IMG/VR virus record: IMGVR_UViG_3300042923_000406
Location: 1-51,992 of that record
Source: a virus
Length of the DNA: 51,992 bases
Strand: one strand, 5' to 3'
Shown here: positions 1-9,280 of the stretch, piece after piece
Numbering within the stretch: the first letter of the stretch is position 1
Layout: each line of letters starts with the position of its first letter
The notes under the pieces: generated by a model
Seen by the model: the letters and a program-made list of their open reading frames with translations, nothing else
Told to the model about the DNA's origin: nothing
Databases searched by the model: none
Position numbers and translations under genes: made by a program

Positions 1-2
1 CA

Positions 3-1328
3 TTGTTCGGAGCAAAGACTGAGTCACACTCACATATTGATGATACCCATATACCTAATACACCCTATTACGTTGTATCATACGATATGTTCAGAAAAGA
101 CCCTCATAAGTATCTTGATAAAACAGGTGCAGATACTATGATTGTCGATGAGATGCATAACTTTAGAAACCCTAATACTATTAACTACCAACAGATGAAG
201 TCTGTGCGCGGTAGGGTTAAGAATTTTATAGGTTTAACGGGTACACCTTTTAATAATCACCCGTATGACGTTGTGCCCCTTATAGATATAGTATCTAATG
301 GTAAGCACGGATTAGGTAAGAACCAGAAAGAGTTTAACCAGAGATACATAGCAGAGCAGTTTCAACGTGATATGAAGGGTAAGGCCACAGGAGAAAAGGT
401 TAATACTGTTATTAATAAGGAACACCTACAGAAAGAGTTGGGTAAGTGGATACACCACGCAGATAGTTCTGACCTTAACTCTGATGATGTGCCTAAGAAA
501 GTTGTACAGGATATAAACGTCGAAATGAGCCCTACACAGGTTGACCACTACAAGTTCGTAATGCGTAGAGTTCCATACCATGTCCGTGAGCGTATTCGTA
601 GAGGTATGCCTGTGAGTCGTAAGGAAGCTTTCCACGTACTTCCAATGCTACAGCAGTCACGTAACGTAATGAACGGTGTCCATTACTTAGATAAGAGAAT
701 ACCGTTAGAAGTATCAGCGGAGCGTACACCGAAGATTAGGCGCGTATTGGATGACATTGAGCAGCACATGGCAGAGACAAAGGATGCACAGATAGTTGTA
801 CATTCTCATATGCTAGAGGGTGGCGTAGACGTAGTATCAGCGGGATTAAAGGCTAGAGGTATACCTCATGGTATATTCACAGGTAAGGTTAATAAAGACG
901 AGCGTGACCAGGCGGTTAACGAGTATAACAAGGGTAAAAAGAGAGTAATGCTCATATCATCTGCGGGCACAACTGGGCTAAACTTACCTAACACAACTAT
1001 GCACGTAGCCTTAGACGGGCACTATAACCCTGGTGTAATAGACCAGATAGAAGCGCGAGGTGTTCGTGCTGGAGGTTTAGCGCATAGAGAGCCAGAGCGT
1101 CGTAACGTAATGGTAAGACGTTATAAATCCGTGTTCCCTGATAACTGGATGCATAAGATGGGTATACGCCGTAAAGATGTAAGCGTCGACGAGTGGATGT
1201 ACGGGTTAGCGGGTAATAAACAAGACTTGAATAATCAAGTAGACACGTTACTTAAGTCAGCGTCATTAGGCGATGGTTACAACATGTTAATAAGTCTTGG
1301 TTATGGTGAAGTTTTATTTAGTATTTAG
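3..1328 (+). CDS. SNF2/SWI2-family helicase, 3' part (5'-truncated by window edge)
   Basis: The reading frame is open at the window start, so only the C-terminal 441 residues or so are visible. A Walker-B type DEMH box is at visible residues 49-52, followed by the motif III region LTGTP near residue 80. The second RecA lobe carries HSHMLEGG, SSAGTTGLNL and the arginine-rich DQIEARGVRAG (helicase motifs IV-VI). The order and the long insert between the lobes are typical of SNF2-type ATPases that move along double-stranded DNA. It lies at the head of the late virion block, just before a promoter-like box, so it may be a virion-associated or packaging-related enzyme rather than part of the replication module. 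That role is inference; the family call is solid. Confidence 0.85.
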   Translation: MFGAKTESHSHIDDTHIPNTPYYVVSYDMFRKDPHKYLDKTGADTMIVDEMHNFRNPNTINYQQMKSVRGRVKNFIGLTGTPFNNHPYDVVPLIDIVSNGKHGLGKNQKEFNQRYIAEQFQRDMKGKATGEKVNTVINKEHLQKELGKWIHHADSSDLNSDDVPKKVVQDINVEMSPTQVDHYKFVMRRVPYHVRERIRRGMPVSRKEAFHVLPMLQQSRNVMNGVHYLDKRIPLEVSAERTPKIRRVLDDIEQHMAETKDAQIVVHSHMLEGGVDVVSAGLKARGIPHGIFTGKVNKDERDQAVNEYNKGKKRVMLISSAGTTGLNLPNTTMHVALDGHYNPGVIDQIEARGVRAGGLAHREPERRNVMVRRYKSVFPDNWMHKMGIRRKDVSVDEWMYGLAGNKQDLNNQVDTLLKSASLGDGYNMLISLGYGEVLFSI

Positions 1329-1335
1329 AGTATAG

Positions 1336-1356
1336 TTAGGTATAATAGTGTATAAG
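1336..1356 (+). promoter_or_regulatory. Late-type promoter box, copy 1
   Basis: TAGGTATAATAGT followed by GTATAAG, just after the helicase stop codon and 15 nt before the next start. The same box recurs at 7836-7856 and 17872-17892. TATAAT can serve as a -10 element, but no TTGACA-like -35 lies at the right distance. This suggests a phage-modified polymerase or an activator. Identity as a promoter is inferred from repetition and position. Confidence 0.7.
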
Positions 1357-1370
1357 AGGTGAAGATATAA

Positions 1371-3419
1371 ATGGCTACACACGACGCGTGGTATCAGCTA
1401 CCCCCTGATATGAACCAATGGCAAACTGCTATAATTGAAAACATATCTCGTAAAATACCAGAGATTCCACAATACATTGCGGGTATAGACTTCAATAAGG
1501 TTGACCCTATTGTTGGAGACGCCGATGGTCTTATGTATTTAATGGGAGGCTTAGCAGCTATACCTGTTACTGTACGGCAGAATAGATTAGCACCGCTAGA
1601 CCTAATGGTTACAAAGAACGAAGAGTTTTACCCTGTTAGCGAGGCGTTTTTACAAAAGGTATACGCTGATAACGTTATAGGAGAGACTTCAAACGCACCT
1701 GGTAGACAGGACGACCTACAAGAGGACGGACCTGCTAGGCAAATTAAGTATTATAATACCGTTGATAAAGTAAAACAGGCTAGCTACGATAAGAAGATAG
1801 AGCTTCGCAGCGCTATAGAGAAAAGTGCTAAATTACTAACCTTCTTCGATAAGCATAGACCTGAAATCCTAAGTGTTCTGTATAATGCACAACCTGATGC
1901 TGTTAAAGTTGCTAGTTCAGTAGTGCCAGAACTCGACGTACCTACCATCCACTTCCTGGCACGTGAGGGTGATGCTTACACGTTCAACTCTGATAATATT
2001 ACTACTAAGCAGGCCGCAGAGCTTATGGAAGCGTTTGGTATGACCGATGAAGAGAAAGCTTCCTTATTGCAGGGTGGACACGTATGCATGGACTACAGAG
2101 AAAAACACGCTACAGTAGTACAAGGTGGGGAAGTGTGCGGAAGTTCTTGTGGTGACTCAGGTACTAACATCGCTACAGTGTTAACACTAGATGGTGTTCC
2201 AGCAAAGGGTGTACTACACCGTATTATTGCTGGTGAGTATTCAGGTCAACTTCAACGTACCTACCACTCAGGGTATAGACATTTGTTTATAGCACCAGAC
2301 TTCCACTCTATACAGGACGATTTGTACATAGTAGACCAGACACCTGCAAAGGTAGAGGACATAGTAGCAACTATGACACCTACAGAGCCTATGATAGGGA
2401 TGTTTGGCGTAGTAGCAAGTCAGTATTCAATATCGATGCCACTACAGGTAAGCTCTGTTCAGAAGTTCGGTAAGATATGCATAATTAAAGCTTTAACACA
2501 TGAGTTAGACCCATGTGAACACACCATAGGTAGAGGCTCTAATTTCTATGTAATACCAGAGGAACGCAAGTCCCTAGCACGCAACGCAGACGATGCTATG
2601 CTTACCATGCCTGGTAGAAACTATACGCTTGGTCTTAATGGTGAAGGATGTCTAGTTATCAGCGGTGAATCCGTTAGTCATACTAATGCTGTGTACTCCT
2701 TAATGAATAAGATGGCTATGGAGTACGATGATGCAGTACGTATAGTAGATACCGCAACTCGCCAAGGAAGAGTAACGTTTAAGGTTGCCGAAGATAAGTC
2801 GGAGGATAAAAAGAAACCTGACTTCCCTGATAAAAAGGAAGAGTCCAGCGAAAAGAAGGAAGAGTCTAGCGACAAACCTAAGGATGGAGAAAAACCACCA
2901 GAAGATGACGCTAAAACTCCACCTAAAGATACGGACGCACCGCAGGGTGAGCCTCCACAGGAAGAACAGTCTGGTGACGCACCCCCAGGAGATAGACCAG
3001 TAGAGGAACAACCTCAAGATGGAGCCCCACAAGGTGAACCTATATCACCTGAACAAGCAGCAGAGGAGCAAGCTGCTGTAGACCAGCAACAGATAGCAGC
3101 AGCACAACAGCAAGGTGCAGCAGTAGAGCAAATGCCTGTACAGTCTGAGGACTTAGAGGACATAGCTAAAATAAATGACCCTACGCTAATGGACGCGTAC
3201 CTATCAGGTAAGCTTACTGACGTAAACACCGCAGGTAGAGAGCAGATGATGCAAGCATCTGACGCAATCGTTAATGGTATTAAAGCCGTAGGTAAAGTAC
3301 TATTCCTAGTTCGGTTAGGTAAAGTAGACTATGTTAAAGAGGAAGACGCTCAAATGGCTCTAAACAAGCTATCTGATGTTGCTCGGAGTATCGGTGTTGC
3401 ATCGTCACAATTAATGTAG
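1371..3419 (+). CDS. Unrecognised virion-type protein with acidic Pro/Gln-rich C-terminal region
   Basis: 682 residues; I do not recognise the family. Residues 1 to about 465 look globular, with a Cys-containing stretch around GGEVCGSSCGDSG. From about residue 470 to 600 the chain is dominated by Lys, Glu, Asp, Pro and Gln, so it is probably disordered. A shorter helical segment ends the protein. It contains several of the Lys-x-Ala motifs shared by neighbouring head proteins (KQAS, EKSA, VKVAS, FKVA). It is the first gene after a late-type promoter box and is followed within 20 nt by the next gene, so it is probably expressed with the capsid genes. A structural or morphogenesis role is inferred from position only. 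Confidence 0.75.
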   Translation: MATHDAWYQLPPDMNQWQTAIIENISRKIPEIPQYIAGIDFNKVDPIVGDADGLMYLMGGLAAIPVTVRQNRLAPLDLMVTKNEEFYPVSEAFLQKVYADNVIGETSNAPGRQDDLQEDGPARQIKYYNTVDKVKQASYDKKIELRSAIEKSAKLLTFFDKHRPEILSVLYNAQPDAVKVASSVVPELDVPTIHFLAREGDAYTFNSDNITTKQAAELMEAFGMTDEEKASLLQGGHVCMDYREKHATVVQGGEVCGSSCGDSGTNIATVLTLDGVPAKGVLHRIIAGEYSGQLQRTYHSGYRHLFIAPDFHSIQDDLYIVDQTPAKVEDIVATMTPTEPMIGMFGVVASQYSISMPLQVSSVQKFGKICIIKALTHELDPCEHTIGRGSNFYVIPEERKSLARNADDAMLTMPGRNYTLGLNGEGCLVISGESVSHTNAVYSLMNKMAMEYDDAVRIVDTATRQGRVTFKVAEDKSEDKKKPDFPDKKEESSEKKEESSDKPKDGEKPPEDDAKTPPKDTDAPQGEPPQEEQSGDAPPGDRPVEEQPQDGAPQGEPISPEQAAEEQAAVDQQQIAAAQQQGAAVEQMPVQSEDLEDIAKINDPTLMDAYLSGKLTDVNTAGREQMMQASDAIVNGIKAVGKVLFLVRLGKVDYVKEEDAQMALNKLSDVARSIGVASSQLM

Positions 3420-3435
3420 AAGGGAGGTGGCAGTC

Positions 3436-4167
3436 TTGAGTTTAATGTCACCACAACGTAGGACTATAAAACACCCTTCATGGCGAGTGTACAAGGCAGC
3501 TCAAGACTGTTCTATAGACCTCAAAGACTTTGGTTTAAAAGATATCGCAGTACATATGCCCTACACTAACAACGACGATTTAACGAACGAGCTATGTAGG
3601 GCTTTGTCAGATACAACATACCAAGACGGGTCTTATGAGATACAGTCTTGTCTAGAGCTTTTTATGAACCCTCCTGATAGACAGTTAATAGAAGCTATGC
3701 TTTTAAATAACAAGTCGTTATCCGAGGTATGTGACGTTATAGGTTGCTCTGACGTTTTTGCAATGACGTATTCTAGCCTGTTCTTCGATACATCAGTTTT
3801 TAGAAATAATGTAGAGAAGCTAGTATACGTAAAAGAAGGAACATGCGGAGACGAAGCCATACAAAAGAAAGTCGCAGTAACTAAGGGTGATGAGTACTTT
3901 AAGGCCAAACAAGGCGTACCTAGTTCTAAGTTAAACATGGATACAATACTAGCTGATACATTTGCTAAAGCGTATCTCGCTATGAACTCTAACGCTGACG
4001 TAGACGACATATCCTCACAGGAGATAGCCCAAGGATGGGGAACACTGATGCTAAAGATAGCACAGCATATGTCTAAGAATGGTGATAAAGAGGTTGGGCT
4101 AGACCAGTTGGTTATTGCGCTTCAAACAGCTTCTGCGCCTAAGCGTTCTATGGACCAACTAGATTAA
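3436..4167 (+). CDS. Hypothetical morphogenesis-region protein
   Basis: About 243 residues from a TTG start at 3436, chosen because GGGAGG lies 8-12 nt upstream. GTG 3427 overlaps that ribosome site, and ATG 3445 is a possible alternative. The sequence is mixed alpha/beta and has no motif I recognise. Part of the middle, around IEAMLLNNKSLSEVCDVIGC, could form a helix-turn-helix-like helical pair, but this is weak. It sits tightly between two other late genes and ends 15 nt before the next start. Function unknown. Confidence 0.75.
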   Translation: MSLMSPQRRTIKHPSWRVYKAAQDCSIDLKDFGLKDIAVHMPYTNNDDLTNELCRALSDTTYQDGSYEIQSCLELFMNPPDRQLIEAMLLNNKSLSEVCDVIGCSDVFAMTYSSLFFDTSVFRNNVEKLVYVKEGTCGDEAIQKKVAVTKGDEYFKAKQGVPSSKLNMDTILADTFAKAYLAMNSNADVDDISSQEIAQGWGTLMLKIAQHMSKNGDKEVGLDQLVIALQTASAPKRSMDQLD

Positions 4168-4182
4168 TATAGAGGTGATATA

Positions 4183-4908
4183 ATGGCTAGTGTTACTGAG
4201 GACTCTTTAAACTTAGCTGCACATCAGATAGTAGCTGAATTTATAGACGACAGCGTAGACCTAAACACTGGTGTCAGGAAGAAAGCGTCTGACCTAGGTT
4301 TAAATAGGGAACAGACCGCACGCCTTATAGAGCGCACTAACAGCGAGGCATTCTTAAAGGTTTTCCCTGATAAAACCGACTTTGCAGTAGCTGACCCTAG
4401 TGTAGTTCTTAGTAGCTCAGAGAAAGTTGCTAGTGCAGGTTCTGTAAATAAGACAACTTATGCTGGGTACCTAAACAGAGACCCGTATGATATATTCGGA
4501 GTAGCAAACGAAAAGACAGCTAGCTACGATACGTCAGGAAGTACATCAGCAAGAGGTAAACTCTTAGACATGGTATACAGTAGAAGTATTGAAGAAGCCT
4601 GTCGTGTAGAAAAGACTGCTAAACTTATGGAAATAGAGGCTGCACAAGCTAATCTATGGCAAATATTTAAGACAGCAGCTTATAGCGGTACACGCGTAGG
4701 TGACATGGAAGTAGAGCTACTTCTAGCTTTCCCCGATAAACCTTTCGAGGTAATTGACATGGTTGACTCTATGACTGAGAAGTTGGCTAGTTCGTTACTA
4801 GCACCAGAGATTATGGAACGTGCACAAGCAGAGAACTTCGAGCCTAACGAGGTAGTACTAGAGTCTCCTATCATAAGAGCCTTTAGAGAGGTGATGGACG
4901 TTGTTTAG
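4183..4908 (+). CDS. Hypothetical virion-type protein with repeated Lys-x-Ala motifs
   Basis: 241 residues, largely helical, starting at ATG 4183 after AGAGGTGAT. Six copies of the short motif shared by head-region proteins are spread along the chain: RKKASD, SEKVAS, NEKTAS, VEKTAK, FKTAA and TEKLAS. This spacing would fit serial processing sites or repeated contacts with a protease or scaffold, but that is inference. The 3' end overlaps the TTG start of the next gene, suggesting coupled translation. No enzyme or structural family is recognised. Confidence 0.75.
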   Translation: MASVTEDSLNLAAHQIVAEFIDDSVDLNTGVRKKASDLGLNREQTARLIERTNSEAFLKVFPDKTDFAVADPSVVLSSSEKVASAGSVNKTTYAGYLNRDPYDIFGVANEKTASYDTSGSTSARGKLLDMVYSRSIEEACRVEKTAKLMEIEAAQANLWQIFKTAAYSGTRVGDMEVELLLAFPDKPFEVIDMVDSMTEKLASSLLAPEIMERAQAENFEPNEVVLESPIIRAFREVMDVV

Positions 4909-5626
4909 TAAGGAAGCTGACCTAAACCGTATAGAGCCCAATAAGCCTGTGATACCTAAGAGCCCAGTTTCGGGTATGAATACAAAAACAGTAGGGAGGG
5001 TGGCACCTTTGGAACCAATTAAACAAGAAGTAGTTAAACAAGCAGCAGAGAAAGCCTCTGTTGAGAAGGTAGCGGCAGAAAAAACAGCCTCAACTCTAGG
5101 TAGCTTCATGGGTAGTGACGCAGCCAAGTCTTTCGTAGGTAACGTAGCAGGGGGTTTAGGTGCTGTGGCAGCAATTGGTGTCGCTAACTTGGCTAGCAGT
5201 AAGATTAATAAAATGGTATCAAGCGCAGAATATAAGCGTGCGTTAGATAAGGCTATCTCTATTAACCCTAGATTACAACAAAGACCTCGTGCAGAATTAG
5301 AGCAGTACTTTGGTTTAATTGTAGAAGCATCTCCTTCTGTAGCACGTAACCCGCTTTTAGTAGCTAATTACCTTGAGTTCTTATTAGACCATCAAGGACA
5401 GCTTAACTATACAGCGTACACTAACTTGGTTAACCTTGAAAGTCAGATACTTTCTAACAGAACTAATTCTAACCCGCTTACAGGTCAAGTACAAAAAGCC
5501 GTTGTTGACGCTTCTGTACGTGGAGCATTTGATAACTACGCTAAAGCCGATAAGCGTGACATAGAAAATAGAGCTCATCAAAAAGGCTTTGATGCAGCAG
5601 TTAGACGTTATAACATTCAACCGTAG
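4901..5626 (+). CDS. Hypothetical virion-type protein with hydrophobic Gly/Ala segment
   Basis: 241 residues from a TTG start at 4901, overlapping the previous stop. AGAGGTGAT lies about 10 nt upstream. The first 60 residues are charged and carry three packed motif copies (EKASVEKVAAEKTAS). A Gly/Ala-rich, possibly membrane-active stretch follows at about residues 75-100 (VAGGLGAVAAIGVANLAS). The rest is helical with many Asn and Gln. It resembles an internal virion or ejection protein in composition. No family is recognised. Confidence 0.7.
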   Translation: MFSKEADLNRIEPNKPVIPKSPVSGMNTKTVGRVAPLEPIKQEVVKQAAEKASVEKVAAEKTASTLGSFMGSDAAKSFVGNVAGGLGAVAAIGVANLASSKINKMVSSAEYKRALDKAISINPRLQQRPRAELEQYFGLIVEASPSVARNPLLVANYLEFLLDHQGQLNYTAYTNLVNLESQILSNRTNSNPLTGQVQKAVVDASVRGAFDNYAKADKRDIENRAHQKGFDAAVRRYNIQP

Positions 5627-5637
5627 GAGGTAATGAT

Positions 5638-5925
5638 ATGGACACAGTTACTTTGGATAACAGTGGTTTTAATAAGCTAGCTTTATGCCTTATGCTTGCC
5701 TACGACACTCCTGTAGGCGACAGAGCATGGCAGACAAAAACAGCCTGCGAATCTCCGCAAGGTCTAGACGAAGCGTTCCTAGCAGGTTTTTATGGCGGTA
5801 TGCTTCCTAAACAGGCATCCGACAACGAAACATACATACTAGGTTCTGAGTTAGGCAAGGAGTTAGGTATTAACATTCTGTATAACATGAAAGAATCGTT
5901 AAGAGATTTAACTCAGGCTATATAA
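5638..5925 (+). CDS. Small hypothetical protein preceding the prohead protease
   Basis: 95 residues with ATG 5638 after GGAGGTAATGAT. Two head-region motifs are visible (TKTAC near residue 38 and PKQAS near residue 60). It stops 15 nt before the protease start, with the protease ribosome site in the gap. Its place immediately upstream of the protease gene suggests a morphogenesis or core role. No family is recognised. Confidence 0.7.
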   Translation: MDTVTLDNSGFNKLALCLMLAYDTPVGDRAWQTKTACESPQGLDEAFLAGFYGGMLPKQASDNETYILGSELGKELGINILYNMKESLRDLTQAI

Positions 5926-5940
5926 TAGGAGGTTTCAGCT

Positions 5941-7836
5941 ATGCTAGGTAAAATACATGACCTAGGAGCTTACCTCGAAGATACGGGTGAGGTCAGGGTA
6001 AAAATAGCTAATATGAATGAGATAGAACAGTTCATGCAAGGCTTTACCCCTGACCCCGCTTTTATGTATCTCCATGTTATTGCTATGGGAGCAGGCGAGT
6101 TCTACGGTTGTAACAAAAACGGCGATTATTTCCCAGACAAGTCGTTAGCAATGTATCACCATACGTTTGAACAAAACGCTAAGGTATTCAAAGAACACGA
6201 CAATAAACCTACAAGCCCAGACTATGGTAAAGTAGCTAAGTCTTGGTACAATACTACGATGCACAGAGTAGAGTTAGTATTAGCCGTTGACCGTAAGAAA
6301 GCACCAGATATCGTAGCTAAAATGGATAGAGGAGAGCACCCAGAGGTATCTATGGGTTGCCGAGTACCACATGATGTTTGTAGTATATGCGGTAACAAAG
6401 CAGCTAAGAAAAACGAGTATTGTGAACACATACGCTTCGAAAACAAGAAGGTTTACCCTGATGGTCGTCAGGTGTATATGTTAAATATTCAACCTACGTT
6501 CTTTGACATTAGCTTCGTGTTTAGACGCGCAGATAAGATAGCATATACGTTACGTAAGGTAGCGTCAGAGTATGGTAGCTTAGACCACATATTCGACATC
6601 GAAGATAAGGTTGCTAGTGTAACAAAGAGTGTTCCTGCTGAGGCTGTAGTTAAAGTCCTTAATACTGGTATGTTTAATACTCTGGACAAACTAGACGATG
6701 CAGAGCCAGATTTACCGCCAGCTATGCTAGACAAGATGGCGCTAAGACACAGTCTTAACGATATCCTAACTAGTTTCTTACATAACTTAGTACCTATGAA
6801 ACCAAAAGAAGTAACTCGTATAATCATAGTACAAAACGGTTTACCTATGGATTCATATGAACAGGTTCTAGGCGGGGTATTGGCAGCGAAGAGAGAACAG
6901 GCTCCTACACTAGGAGAGTATAGTCCTGAAATAGGTAGATTACTCGAACCGTTTTTACAGCACCGTTCATCTTATGGGCCTCTTGTTGTTAGACGGGTAT
7001 TATCAATGGGTATACCTAAACAGGCTAATGAAGATATATTTTCAGCTCCGTATAAGGACGCACCTTACTACGACCCCGCATTTGCTAACGAACTCAACCA
7101 CTATAAGCATAACTACTCTAGTGTGCCTGTAATGTATACACCTGAAGAATACCAACGTAGACGCTACGAGTTAGCCAACAGACCACAACTACGTAAACCT
7201 CTAAACCCATTTGCTATAGGTTTAATGTTAGGTGCTATGTACGCTTCGTATAGAGGTGTAACAGGTCTGAAAAGTGCCGTTGATACTATGACATCAACTA
7301 AGGGTATACTCGGCGCTGGAGCACTAGCCCTGGCTACTGTAGGTGCTGTAAAAGGTGACGGTGTTAAACAGGCTAACTTGTTAGACAACAAACTCGTTAC
7401 ACATTTCGCAATGCCATTCGTAGGTGCTCATCTAGCGTCAGCCCATTACCGTAATAAGTATATGCGCGGCGAGGAACTGAACGGAGTACAGAAGTTCGTA
7501 GCGGAAAACCCTGATTACCTATCCGTAGCCGCACCTTTTGCGATGCACTTTGCAAGTAAAAAGTACAAAGGCTTCATAGGTAAAGTTGCTTCCCAAGAAA
7601 AGTTAGCAGATTTTGCAGATACTCTTTCACAAGCAGCATTAACAGGTATAATATTCCGTGGGAGAGGCTTATCAGGAGCTAACAACGTTGTTGACCAAAC
7701 AGTAGATACAACTCTAATGCATCAAGCGGTTAAACACCTAAATGCCCCTCAGCATTCGAATCAAACTGCTAGCCAGGTATACCCTCAAAAATTTCCTAAA
7801 CAAAATACACAATTAGGTTTTCCAGAACATAGTTAG
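5941..7836 (+). CDS. Prohead (head maturation) protease with C-terminal extension
   Basis: 631 residues. The N-terminal 160 residues fit a prohead protease. His86 in EHDNKPTSPDYGKV and Ser137 in PEVSMGCRV occupy the positions of the catalytic His and Ser of herpesvirus-like phage proteases. The Ser region runs into a cysteine cluster (CSIC at 147-150 and CEH at 161-163) that may bind zinc. The C-terminal two thirds is unusual: helices, then Gly/Ala-rich hydrophobic stretches near 440-480 and 500-560, and several Lys-x-Ala motifs (RKVAS, DKVAS, PKQA, VKQA, GKVAS). The protease could therefore cleave its own extension. Position before the scaffold-like and capsid genes supports the call; catalytic residues are inferred from pattern. 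Confidence 0.75.
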   Translation: MLGKIHDLGAYLEDTGEVRVKIANMNEIEQFMQGFTPDPAFMYLHVIAMGAGEFYGCNKNGDYFPDKSLAMYHHTFEQNAKVFKEHDNKPTSPDYGKVAKSWYNTTMHRVELVLAVDRKKAPDIVAKMDRGEHPEVSMGCRVPHDVCSICGNKAAKKNEYCEHIRFENKKVYPDGRQVYMLNIQPTFFDISFVFRRADKIAYTLRKVASEYGSLDHIFDIEDKVASVTKSVPAEAVVKVLNTGMFNTLDKLDDAEPDLPPAMLDKMALRHSLNDILTSFLHNLVPMKPKEVTRIIIVQNGLPMDSYEQVLGGVLAAKREQAPTLGEYSPEIGRLLEPFLQHRSSYGPLVVRRVLSMGIPKQANEDIFSAPYKDAPYYDPAFANELNHYKHNYSSVPVMYTPEEYQRRRYELANRPQLRKPLNPFAIGLMLGAMYASYRGVTGLKSAVDTMTSTKGILGAGALALATVGAVKGDGVKQANLLDNKLVTHFAMPFVGAHLASAHYRNKYMRGEELNGVQKFVAENPDYLSVAAPFAMHFASKKYKGFIGKVASQEKLADFADTLSQAALTGIIFRGRGLSGANNVVDQTVDTTLMHQAVKHLNAPQHSNQTASQVYPQKFPKQNTQLGFPEHS

Positions 7837-7856
7837 TAGGTATAATAGTACATAAG
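7836..7856 (+). promoter_or_regulatory. Late-type promoter box, copy 2
   Basis: GTAGGTATAATAGT followed by ACATAAG, overlapping the protease stop codon and about 35 nt before the scaffold-like gene. It is nearly identical to the boxes at 1336 and 17872, again without a recognisable -35. It would boost transcription of the capsid cluster. Confidence 0.7.
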
Positions 7857-7890
7857 TACCACTACATCTTAAAGGAAGGTGCAAAGTTCA

Positions 7891-8508
7891 ATGGATATTG
7901 CTAATATTCTAGCACGGTATCGCACAGACGCAGTAAAAACTGCTGGCGTAGAAAAAGTTGAGACTGCGGTAGAGAGTGCGGTAAAGACTGCTCACGAAAA
8001 TGGTGCGCGCGAAGCTGATAATATGATGAAAGTAGCTGCCGCTATGGGAGACGTAATCGGTAATCGTATTGCTGACATTGTGTCCTCACGTATCGCTGAA
8101 TCCTTTGGTTATGACCCTGAGGTAACAAAAACTGCTTCACTACAAGAAATTATGTACGATGCTATGTTAAGCGTAGCCGAACAAGTTAAAGTAGCAGAGC
8201 AAGTAACTGGTAACACTTTCAATGGCGCTGTGTCTACACAGAAAGCAGAAGAAGTGCAGATTCAAGAATTAGCTGCTCATCACGCTAACTTAGCTGCTCA
8301 ATCCGCCTCTGACGCAGTTCAATCCTTACAGCAAGGTGACGAACATACTGCTGCTCAAGCTATGAACACAGCTGCTAACGCTATCGAAGTTGCTAAACAA
8401 CTAGCTGGTCGTATTCCTGCTAATGCTGCTGTTGCTAACCACGTTAATGAAGCTTCCTCGATTGTATCCGAAGCCGCTAACATGGCAGCTGCACACGCAC
8501 AAGCGTAA
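7891..8508 (+). CDS. Scaffold-like Ala-rich coiled protein
   Basis: 205 residues from ATG 7891, chosen because AAGGAAGG ends 11 nt upstream; GTG 7879 lies inside that site. The protein is almost entirely helical and very rich in Ala, Glu and Gln, as expected of a capsid scaffold or core protein. It opens with densely packed motif copies (VKTAG, VEKVETA, VKTAH, MKVAA, TKTAS, VKVAE). It lies between the prohead protease and the major capsid protein, the usual position of a scaffold. The assignment rests on composition and position; no homologue is recognised by sequence. Confidence 0.65.
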   Translation: MDIANILARYRTDAVKTAGVEKVETAVESAVKTAHENGAREADNMMKVAAAMGDVIGNRIADIVSSRIAESFGYDPEVTKTASLQEIMYDAMLSVAEQVKVAEQVTGNTFNGAVSTQKAEEVQIQELAAHHANLAAQSASDAVQSLQQGDEHTAAQAMNTAANAIEVAKQLAGRIPANAAVANHVNEASSIVSEAANMAAAHAQA

Positions 8509-8520
8509 GGAGGTGTCCCT

Positions 8521-8670
8521 ATGGATACCAATAAGCTAATCGAAGACCTTGAAAAAACCGCTTCTGAGCTGGAAGCTATTGCTGATGCACCTGTTAAGCA
8601 GGCGTCAAGTACTGAGAACCACTACACGACCTTCTTGGACGGGATGGTAAAGCAGCTTGGAATCGAATAG
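8521..8670 (+). CDS. Small 49-residue head-region protein
   Basis: A short gene with a strong AAGGAGGTGTCCCT ribosome site directly before ATG 8521. The peptide is acidic and helical and carries two copies of the head-region motif (LEKTAS and VKQAS) in 49 residues. Its end overlaps the TTG start of the next gene by 14 nt. It could be a core or scaffold accessory protein; no family is recognised. Confidence 0.65.
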   Translation: MDTNKLIEDLEKTASELEAIADAPVKQASSTENHYTTFLDGMVKQLGIE

Positions 8671-9280
8671 CATAACATCCAGCTTAGATAAAGAGGCAGC
8701 ATATAAAGAGGCATTCGTAAAGGGCCTACTCGCTGGTGGTAAAACACTAGCTACTAAGTTTAATGGGTCTTATGTTATGGATGCCGTACGTAAAAGCCAC
8801 CTACAACATCTAAGGGCTGTAGCAGACGAACCGATGACCCTTCATGGCATGGCTTTGAAGGCAATGGAAGAGAATGGTGCAGTCGGTGCTAAAGCTATAC
8901 GTAACGGGGTCAATAAGGCTAGAATACTAGTCGGAGATGTCGATACAGCACTAGGCGCGATGGCTGTAGGTAAGAAAGGTATGACAGACCCTAACCATAA
9001 CAGTCTAAGGAAAACAATGTTTACCTTCCGAAAGGATAACTATAAGAAGGTAAACTTTAAGGCTCCTAACCCTGCTGACCCTAACAACCCTATTAGGAAA
9101 CATAAACTAATAAATCAAGAACGGGCAAGTATATCGGCTCCTTTGCATACTATATCAGGGATGGTAGTTCCAGGTTTAGCTATGATGAAAGGTCAGGAGC
9201 TTCTTGAGAACTACAAAAACAGGGGCAATGCAACCCCAGCACAAGGAGGTTATCCTAGTGGAGAGAGAACTACTAATTAA
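8657..9280 (+). CDS. Hypothetical head-region protein
   Basis: 207 residues if read from TTG 8657, which overlaps the preceding gene; the next in-frame ATG is about 120 nt further on. The N-terminal part contains DKEAAYKEAFVKG, a variant of the head-region motif. The chain is basic and helical, with a DPNHNSLRKT segment near the middle and a short hydrophobic stretch near residue 175. The last 23 nt overlap the next gene. No family is recognised. Confidence 0.65.
   Translation: MESNSITSSLDKEAAYKEAFVKGLLAGGKTLATKFNGSYVMDAVRKSHLQHLRAVADEPMTLHGMALKAMEENGAVGAKAIRNGVNKARILVGDVDTALGAMAVGKKGMTDPNHNSLRKTMFTFRKDNYKKVNFKAPNPADPNNPIRKHKLINQERASISAPLHTISGMVVPGLAMMKGQELLENYKNRGNATPAQGGYPSGERTTN

Noticed and set aside
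2785-3032. Overlapping frames on both strands in the disordered region of the 682-residue protein
   Set aside because: They lie entirely within the real gene, have basic or Cys-Leu-rich translations typical of shadow frames, and lack ribosome sites.
1371-3419. Portal protein for the 682-residue gene
   Set aside because: Length and position would allow it, but no portal-like segment was seen and the C-terminal low-complexity region is unusual for portals.
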